A DNA stretch of 64,000 nt from contig CAMBFI010000004.1 in the NCBI GenBank assembly GCA_945865935.1, forward strand, positions 1-64,000, in the 5' to 3' direction. The stretch comes from Bordetella parapertussis. GTDB lineage: Bacteria > Pseudomonadota > Gammaproteobacteria > Burkholderiales > Burkholderiaceae_B. The notes beneath the pieces are model-generated. The model did no database searches, was not told where the DNA came from, and saw only the letters and a program-made list of their open reading frames with translations. A program made the translations under genes and the position numbers. Positions 58,682 through 64,000 of this stretch are shown here, piece by piece; positions within the stretch are counted from its first letter, which is position 1; each line of letters begins with the position of its first letter.

Positions 58682-60097
58682 ATGTCAGATCTTGCTTTTT
58701 CAACACTTACCCAATTAGCCCAAGGCTTACGTGCAAAAAAATATAGTTCGGAAGAACTTGCGCGAGAGTATCTGACACGCATCAGCAAAGGCAATAAAAA
58801 ATTGCATGCCTATGTGTTGGTCGATGAAGACAGCACGATCGCTCAAGCGCGCGCAGCGGATCAGCGCCGTGCGGCTGGCTATAGCCTCAGTGCGGTGGAT
58901 GGCGTGCCGATCGCAGTGAAGGATCTCTGCGACATTGAAGGCCAGATCACCACCGGTGGTTCACAAGACTGGGTGAATCGCCGCAGCCCGACGACCTGTA
59001 CAGCGGTCGAACGCTTGCTGCGTGCCGGCATGGTGAACTTAGGCAAGACCCACATGGTGGAGTTTGCGTTTGGTGGTTGGGGGACGAACCCTGTGATGGG
59101 CACACCCTGGAATCCCTGGGATCTCAACACCCATCGCACACCTGGCGGCTCTTCCAGTGGCTCTGGTGTCGCGGTCGCGGCCGCCCTATGCCCAGCGGCA
59201 TTGGGTTCTGATACGGGCGGCTCAGTGCGTATTCCTGCTGCGCTGAACGGGATCACCGGTTTAAAAACCACCCGCGGATTAATCAGCTTGCACGGCGCGC
59301 TGGCCTTGTCGGGCACGCTCGACTCCATCGGCCCCATGACACGCGATATGCGCGACGCTGCGATCCTGACAGAGCTGATGGCCGGTGCAGATCCTCTGGA
59401 TCCAACATCCTGCAATCGTCCACTGTTTCAGTGGCACGCCCCAGCAGAGGGACCCAAGCCGTTGGCGGGTACGCGTATTGCGATGTTCCCACCCGGCCAG
59501 TATCCAATTGAGCTCGGTAAAGACGTGTTGCGAGTGCTCGAAGATACGCGACGTGTGCTCGTCGATCTTGGCGCAACGATTATTGAAAAGCCTTTCCCTT
59601 TTGATTTTCACGACATGATGTTGCGCAACGGCCAGATCATTGCGGCCGAAGCCTTCGCACTCCATCGTGCCTACATAGATGATGAAGCCAAACCATTCGG
59701 TCCCTTCGTGCGTAAGCGTATACAGTCAGGCCGCAGTATTTCTGGTGCAGACTACATCGATGCCATGGCAGATCATCGCCGCACGATCGCCATCTGGACT
59801 GACTGGATGAGCAACATCGACGCGCTGTTGTCGCCTTGTGCACCGATGGGCGCAGTGCCCCTCACTGAAGTGAATGAATCTAAGACCCCACTCGCCGCGT
59901 TCACACGAGCAGGCAATTACATGGGCACCGCAGGTATTTCTTTGCCGGCAGGGTTTGCAGACAACGGTATGCCTCTCGGGATGCAGTTGTTGGGCAAGCC
60001 GTTTGACGATGCAACGATGGTGCGCATTGGGATTGCCTTCCAGAACGCAACCGATTGGCACTTAAAGCGCCCGAACCTGTCTGCGTTGGGGCTCTAA
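58682..60097 (+). CDS. Amidase-signature hydrolase
   Basis: 471 residues from the ATG at 58682, six to nine bases after GGAG; a GTG 10 codons upstream is weaker. The Ser-cisSer-Lys triad is visible: Lys80 in GVPIAVKDL, the GGSSSGS loop at 155-161, and nucleophile Ser181 in DTGGSVRIP. The family includes Asp/Glu-tRNA amidotransferase A and many amidases; no GatB/GatC lie here, so it is a stand-alone amidase. The HIBADH-like gene starts 3 bp after. Confidence 0.92.
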   Translation: MSDLAFSTLTQLAQGLRAKKYSSEELAREYLTRISKGNKKLHAYVLVDEDSTIAQARAADQRRAAGYSLSAVDGVPIAVKDLCDIEGQITTGGSQDWVNRRSPTTCTAVERLLRAGMVNLGKTHMVEFAFGGWGTNPVMGTPWNPWDLNTHRTPGGSSSGSGVAVAAALCPAALGSDTGGSVRIPAALNGITGLKTTRGLISLHGALALSGTLDSIGPMTRDMRDAAILTELMAGADPLDPTSCNRPLFQWHAPAEGPKPLAGTRIAMFPPGQYPIELGKDVLRVLEDTRRVLVDLGATIIEKPFPFDFHDMMLRNGQIIAAEAFALHRAYIDDEAKPFGPFVRKRIQSGRSISGADYIDAMADHRRTIAIWTDWMSNIDALLSPCAPMGAVPLTEVNESKTPLAAFTRAGNYMGTAGISLPAGFADNGMPLGMQLLGKPFDDATMVRIGIAFQNATDWHLKRPNLSALGL

Positions 60098-60100
60098 GCA

Positions 60101-61027
60101 ATGACTAAACCCTCACTTGGCTTTGTTGGCGTGGGCCGCATGGGTGCGCCGATGGTGCAGCGCTTGCTGGCTGCAGGCTATGCCGTGACTATTTGTGATC
60201 CCGTGCCGGCAGCGGTTGACGCACTTGTTAAACAAGGCGCGGTCGCAGCTAAAACACCACGCGATGTGGCCGACCAAGCCGACATCGTCTTTGCAAGCGT
60301 ACCCACACCCAATATCGTCAAGCAGGTTGCAGTCGGTGGCGATGGCGTCGTGCATGGCAAGCGCATCAAAATTTTTGTCGACTTGTCCACCACGGGCCCT
60401 AAGACCTCTGCCGAAGTGAATCAGGCACTGGCTGCGGCGGCGCGTCCAGTGGTGATGGTGGATTGCCCGGTGAGTGGTGGGGTTGCTGGTGCAGAAAAAG
60501 GCACGCTGTCGCTCATGATCGCAGGGCCCGCTGCGGCTCGCGCAGAACTTGAGCCAGTCATGAAAGAGCTCGGCCGCATCTTGTTATGTGGCGACACGCC
60601 TGGGCAAGCGCAAATGATCAAGGTTGCTAACAATCTTGCCTCTGTGGCGTGTATGGCGATTAGTTGTGAAATGCTGGTGCTGGGTGCAAAAGCCGGTGTG
60701 GATCCACAGACCATGATGGAAATCATTAGCGTCAGCAGCGGTCGCAGTGGAGCCATGCAAGATAAGGTGCCCAAGCACATCCTGCCGCGCACGTTTGATT
60801 TTGGGTTTTCCAACGCCCTGTCTTATAAGGACGCGCGCCTGTGTCTGGACGAGGCCGAGCATCTGGGCGTGCCACTGGTGATTGGGAACGCGGTGGGCCA
60901 AGTCCTTAACATGAGCAAAGCCCAGTTCGGGCCCGATGCCGACTTCACCAACATGATCCGCTTGTTTGAGCAGTGGGCTGGGGTCGAGGCGATCCCGCAT
61001 AAAAAAGGCGCCAATAAAGCGTCATAA
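60101..61027 (+). CDS. 3-hydroxyisobutyrate dehydrogenase-like NAD(P)-dependent oxidoreductase
   Basis: 308 residues. The dinucleotide motif GFVGVGRMGAPM is at residues 7-18. The signature DCPVSGGVAGAEKGTL (121-136) and catalytic Lys174 in MIKVANNL are intact. Related enzymes oxidise 3-hydroxyisobutyrate, tartronate or 6-phosphogluconate. It is coupled to the amidase, suggesting oxidation of a hydroxyacid derived from amide breakdown. A terminator follows. Confidence 0.93.
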   Translation: MTKPSLGFVGVGRMGAPMVQRLLAAGYAVTICDPVPAAVDALVKQGAVAAKTPRDVADQADIVFASVPTPNIVKQVAVGGDGVVHGKRIKIFVDLSTTGPKTSAEVNQALAAAARPVVMVDCPVSGGVAGAEKGTLSLMIAGPAAARAELEPVMKELGRILLCGDTPGQAQMIKVANNLASVACMAISCEMLVLGAKAGVDPQTMMEIISVSSGRSGAMQDKVPKHILPRTFDFGFSNALSYKDARLCLDEAEHLGVPLVIGNAVGQVLNMSKAQFGPDADFTNMIRLFEQWAGVEAIPHKKGANKAS

Positions 61028-61072
61028 GCCGCGCAACATCACCACCGCAGCACCGCACTCGCACCATAACAG

Positions 61073-61100
61073 GGCCTGCCGGGTAGTTTGGCAGGCCTTT
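61073..61100 (+). terminator. Hairpin terminator after the oxidoreductase gene
   Basis: GGCCTGCC (61073-61080) and GGCAGGCC (61090-61097), 8 perfect GC-rich pairs, then TTT. It closes the amidase-dehydrogenase transcript 45 bp after the stop. The U tract is short, so termination may be partial. Confidence 0.65.
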
Positions 61101-61222
61101 GGCTCAATAATATTTAGGCTGAGTGTGTCATCTTGCTTTATGGGCCGTGCCCATGCAAGGGATTAGCGAAAAGCCGTTAAAATACAAAGCTTTCCCTTGA
61201 ATTCTCTGCCTCAAAGAAGATC

Positions 61223-61693
61223 GTGCCAATCTACGCTTACAAGTGCACCGCCTGCGGCCATGCCGAGGACGTGCTTCGAAAGATTTCCGACAAGCCTTTA
61301 ACCGTCTGTCCCCAGTGCAATCAAGAGACCTACGCCAAGCAGGTCACTGCTGCGGGCTTCCAGCTTAAAGGCTCGGGTTGGTATGTCACCGACTTTCGTA
61401 ACAACAGCAGCAGCGGTGCCGCCAAGACGGCCGAAGTCGCCCCCGGCACCACGGCTGCGGATGCAAAGCCCGCCGCCACTGAGGGGAGCAGCGCGGGTTC
61501 GTCCTCCGATGCGGGCTCATGCGACTCGTCCGGTGCGGCAGCGGGGGGCTCAAACAGCGCGTCAAATAACAGCGCAAATAGCACCTCAGCCAGCAGCTCA
61601 AACACAGCGGCCCCGAGCAGCAAACCTGCTGCACCGGCCGCCACCAGTTCCGCCAGTTCCTCGGGCTCAGGCTCGGGCAGCAGCGCGTCTTAA
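61223..61693 (+). CDS. FmdB-type zinc ribbon protein with long Ser/Ala tail
   Basis: 156 residues from a GTG, reading MPIYAYKCTACGHAEDVLRK. The zinc ribbon uses Cys8, Cys11, Cys29 and Cys32. After about residue 60 the protein is low in complexity, rich in Ser and Ala (runs such as GSSAGSSSDAGSCDSSGAAA and SASSSGSGSGSSAS), and extends about 90 residues beyond the core. The tail is normal in composition for such proteins in betaproteobacteria but unusually long. It precedes the DUF502 gene by 20 bp and aspS further on, the conserved Burkholderiales order. Confidence 0.9.
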   Translation: MPIYAYKCTACGHAEDVLRKISDKPLTVCPQCNQETYAKQVTAAGFQLKGSGWYVTDFRNNSSSGAAKTAEVAPGTTAADAKPAATEGSSAGSSSDAGSCDSSGAAAGGSNSASNNSANSTSASSSNTAAPSSKPAAPAATSSASSSGSGSGSSAS

Positions 61694-61713
61694 GCCGCCG
61701 CACCCGCCCCATC

Positions 61714-62313
61714 ATGCGCGCCTTCAAAACATACTTCATCACCGGGCTGCTCGTTTGGGCGCCCGTGGTGATTACCGTTTGGGTGCTCAGCGTGCTGGTC
61801 AACACACTAGAGAGCGTGGTGCCAAGTTTCTTGTCTCCGCAGGCCTTGTTTGGTCGAGACATCCCTGGCTTTCGGGTGGTCGTCGTGTTGGTCGTGCTGT
61901 TTGTCACCGGGATTTTTGCGGCTAATTTTTTAGGCCGGAGTATCTTGCGCTTCTGGGAAGCCATTCTGGGGCGCATCCCACTGGTGCGCTCGATCTATAA
62001 CTCCGTCAAGCAAGTGAGTGATACCTTACTGGCACCGAATGGGCAGGCCTTTCGTCAGGCCGTGCTAGTGGAGTATCCACGCGCAGGGTGCTGGTCGATC
62101 GGCTTTCTCACGGGCACCTCCGGCGGTGAAGTCGCCGAGTACTTGCCTGGTGAGCATGTCAGTGTGTTTGTACCCACCACACCCAACCCGACGGCTGGAT
62201 TTTTATTGATCGTGCCGCGCAGTGACATCAAACCGCTCAATATGTCGGTTGATGCAGCACTGAAGTACATTGTTTCTATGGGTGTGGTGGCGCCAGCCCT
62301 CCCCAAGCAATAA
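61714..62313 (+). CDS. DUF502 family membrane protein
   Basis: 199 residues. Two hydrophobic helices (about residues 5-27 and 47-69), then the family segment GRSILRFWEAILGRIPLVRS and IYNSVKQVSDTLL. DUF502 proteins are widespread inner membrane proteins of unknown role. Upstream of aspS with 69 bp between, the usual order. Confidence 0.93.
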   Translation: MRAFKTYFITGLLVWAPVVITVWVLSVLVNTLESVVPSFLSPQALFGRDIPGFRVVVVLVVLFVTGIFAANFLGRSILRFWEAILGRIPLVRSIYNSVKQVSDTLLAPNGQAFRQAVLVEYPRAGCWSIGFLTGTSGGEVAEYLPGEHVSVFVPTTPNPTAGFLLIVPRSDIKPLNMSVDAALKYIVSMGVVAPALPKQ

Positions 62314-62382
62314 GTTTGTTGCAGTCTTAAGTATCCGATTAATTTTTGTTAGATCCGTCTCGTTCGATCTTTTGGAGTTTGC

Positions 62383-64000
62383 ATGCGTACCTGCTACACC
62401 GGCCAGGTTTGTCGTGACCATCTCGGTCAAACCGTTACCCTCTTTGGCTGGGTACATCGTCGTCGTGATCATGGCGGCGTCATCTTTATCGACATGCGCG
62501 ATCGCGCGGGTCTGGCGCAGATTGTGTTCGATCCAGATAATGCCGAGGGCTTTGCAACGGCGGAACGCCTACGGAACGAATTTTGTATTCGTGTGACCGG
62601 CCTCGTGCGTGAGCGTCCTGCGGGCACGACGAATGTTGATTTGGCGTCTGGTGAGATCGAAATCCTCTGCCGCGAAGTTGAGATCCTCAACCCCTCGGTG
62701 ACCCCACCTTTCCAGCTTGATGACGAAAACTTGTCCGAGACGACTCGCCTGACGCACCGCGTGTTGGATTTGCGCCGTGGTCAGATGCAACGCAACATGA
62801 TGTTGCGCTATCGCGTCTCGATCGAAGTGCGTAAGTTTCTGGATGACCTCGGCTTTATCGATATCGAAACGCCTATGCTCACCAAGAGTACACCTGAAGG
62901 CGCGCGAGATTATCTCGTGCCGTCACGCGTGAACGCCGGTGAGTTTTTTGCCTTGCCACAGTCACCACAGCTCTTTAAACAGATGTTGATGGTGTCGGGC
63001 TTTGATCGCTACTACCAGATCACAAAGTGTTTCCGCGACGAAGACTTGCGTGCCGATCGCCAGCCTGAATTCACCCAGATCGATTGCGAAACTTCCTTCT
63101 TGAACGAAACCGAAATTCGTGCGATCTTCGAATCGATGATTCGCCACGTGTTCAAAGCCGTACAGAACGTGGATCTGGCAGAGACCTTCCCGATCATGCC
63201 CTACAGCGAAGCGATGCGCCTGTACGGGTCAGACAAACCTGATCTGCGCGTCAAGCTCGAGTTCACGGACCTGACCGACGTCATGAAAGATGTCGACTTC
63301 AAAGTCTTTGCCCAGGCCGCCACGACCGAAGGCAGTCGCGTTGTTGCCTTGCGTGTGCCACTAGGTGGTTCGATCTCGCGCAGCGAAATCGACAACTACA
63401 CCAAGTTCGTCGCAATCTATGGCGCGAAAGGTTTGGCCTGGATTAAAGTCAACGAAGTCGCCAAGGGCCGTGATGGCTTGCAGTCGCCGATCGTGAAGAA
63501 CTTGCACGACGCTGCGCTTGCAGAAATGATTAAGCGCACTGGCGCACAAGACGGCGATCTGATTTTCTTTGGTGCGGATCGCGCCAAGGTTGTGAACGAT
63601 GCGATTGGCGCCTTACGCGTCAAAATCGGCCATAGCGAATTTGGTCGCGCCAATGGCTTATTCGAAAACGTTTGGAAACCGTTGTGGGTCGTTGATTTCC
63701 CCATGTTCGAACACGACGAAGAAGCCGATCGTTACGTCGCCGCACACCATCCGTTTACCAGCCCGAAAGATGGTCACGAAGACCTCTTGGACACCGACCC
63801 GTCAAAGGCCATCGCAAAAGCCTACGACATGGTTTTGAACGGTTGGGAGATCGGCGGCGGTTCGGTCCGTATCCATCGTGAAGAAGTGCAGAGCAAAGTA
63901 TTCCGTGCCTTGAAGATTGATGCCGAAGAAGCACAGCTCAAGTTCGGCTTCCTGCTCGATGCCTTGCAGTATGGCGCGCCTCCGCATGGTGGAATCGCCT
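62383..64000 (+). CDS. aspS: Aspartyl-tRNA synthetase, N-terminal 539 codons (cut by window edge)
   Basis: Starts ATG at 62383 after TTGGAG. The visible part has the anticodon-binding OB domain ([20 protein letters not shown]), class II motif 1 ([20 protein letters not shown]), motif 2 ([20 protein letters not shown]) and the bacterial insertion domain. Motif 3 should lie beyond the edge, since the sequence stops after [19 protein letters not shown]. The enzyme charges tRNA-Asp and, in bacteria lacking AsnRS, may also charge tRNA-Asn; specificity cannot be judged here. Confidence 0.97.
   Translation, partial: MRTCYTGQVCRDHLGQTVTLFGWVHRRRDHGGVIFIDMRDRAGLAQIVFDPDNAEGFATAERLRNEFCIRVTGLVRERPAGTTNVDLASGEIEILCREVEILNPSVTPPFQLDDENLSETTRLTHRVLDLRRGQMQRNMMLRYRVSIEVRKFLDDLGFIDIETPMLTKSTPEGARDYLVPSRVNAGEFFALPQSPQLFKQMLMVSGFDRYYQITKCFRDEDLRADRQPEFTQIDCETSFLNETEIRAIFESMIRHVFKAVQNVDLAETFPIMPYSEAMRLYGSDKPDLRVKLEFTDLTDVMKDVDFKVFAQAATTEGSRVVALRVPLGGSISRSEIDNYTKFVAIYGAKGLAWIKVNEVAKGRDGLQSPIVKNLHDAALAEMIKRTGAQDGDLIFFGADRAKVVNDAIGALRVKIGHSEFGRANGLFENVWKPLWVVDFPMFEHDEEADRYVAAHHPFTSPKDGHEDLLDTDPSKAIAKAYDMVLNGWEIGGGSVRIHREEVQSKVFRALKIDAEEAQLKFGFLLDALQYGAPPHGGIA

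Overview
The window looks like a chromosome segment of a betaproteobacterium, most likely Burkholderiales of the Alcaligenaceae (Bordetella/Achromobacter-like). The grounds are the ribosomal protein sequences, an L3 with a short STPTPAAHR-type amino-terminal extension, the order rplQ-cutA-dsbD ... hemB-engB-cytochrome c4-resB-ccsA ... lysA-lptM/cyaY-mrcA-aroK-aroB-dgt, and a Bug-type tripartite tricarboxylate receptor. No tRNA, rRNA, CRISPR array or intact insertion sequence was seen. Both ends cut a gene: tuf on the left and aspS on the right.

Region 1 (1-16300) is the ribosomal supercluster: tuf, the S10 set (rpsJ to rpsQ), the spc set (rplN to secY, infA, rpmJ) and the alpha set (rpsM, rpsK, rpsD, rpoA, rplQ). 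It is not one continuous block. An aldehyde dehydrogenase gene lies antisense between rpsQ and rplN. It is bounded by a bidirectional terminator on the rpsQ side and by a shared divergent promoter region on the rplN side. A perfect 13-bp terminator separates rpsD from rpoA, and long untranslated leaders precede rplC, rplN and rplQ.

Region 2 (16318-39162) is mostly housekeeping. It holds cutA and dsbD (metal tolerance and periplasmic disulfide reduction), hemB, engB, and cytochrome c4 with the system II cytochrome c maturation pair resB-ccsA, which together serve the haem and respiratory chain. Two small-molecule transporters, lysA, lptM, cyaY, the class A penicillin-binding protein mrcA, aroK-aroB, dgt, an unknown lipoprotein and uvrA follow.

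Region 3 (39248-61027) is accessory and mainly catabolic. It has an MFS exporter, a Bug receptor, a TauD-type dioxygenase, a 31-codon relic of a LysR regulator, ssb, a small coiled-coil membrane protein, an atypical SDR, a class III extradiol dioxygenase, a sugar-acid dehydratase, a HigB/HigA-like toxin-antitoxin pair, an NDP-forming acyl-CoA synthetase, a dienelactone hydrolase-like protein, a Rid protein, a flavoprotein, an HEPN/MNT pair, an IclR regulator with a 9-bp palindromic operator at its own start, msrC, a GMC oxidoreductase, an AllA-like lyase, an ion antiporter, an amidase and a 3-hydroxyisobutyrate dehydrogenase-like enzyme. The last group resembles a scavenging route for amide or alcohol substrates, but no single pathway can be assigned from sequence alone.

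Region 4 (61223-64000) returns to a conserved block: an FmdB-type zinc ribbon protein, a DUF502 membrane protein and aspS. I did not find a clearly new multi-gene system. The most unusual features are the split ribosomal operon with its interlocked divergent promoters, the structured leaders inside the ribosomal cluster, and the regulator relic beside the dioxygenase.
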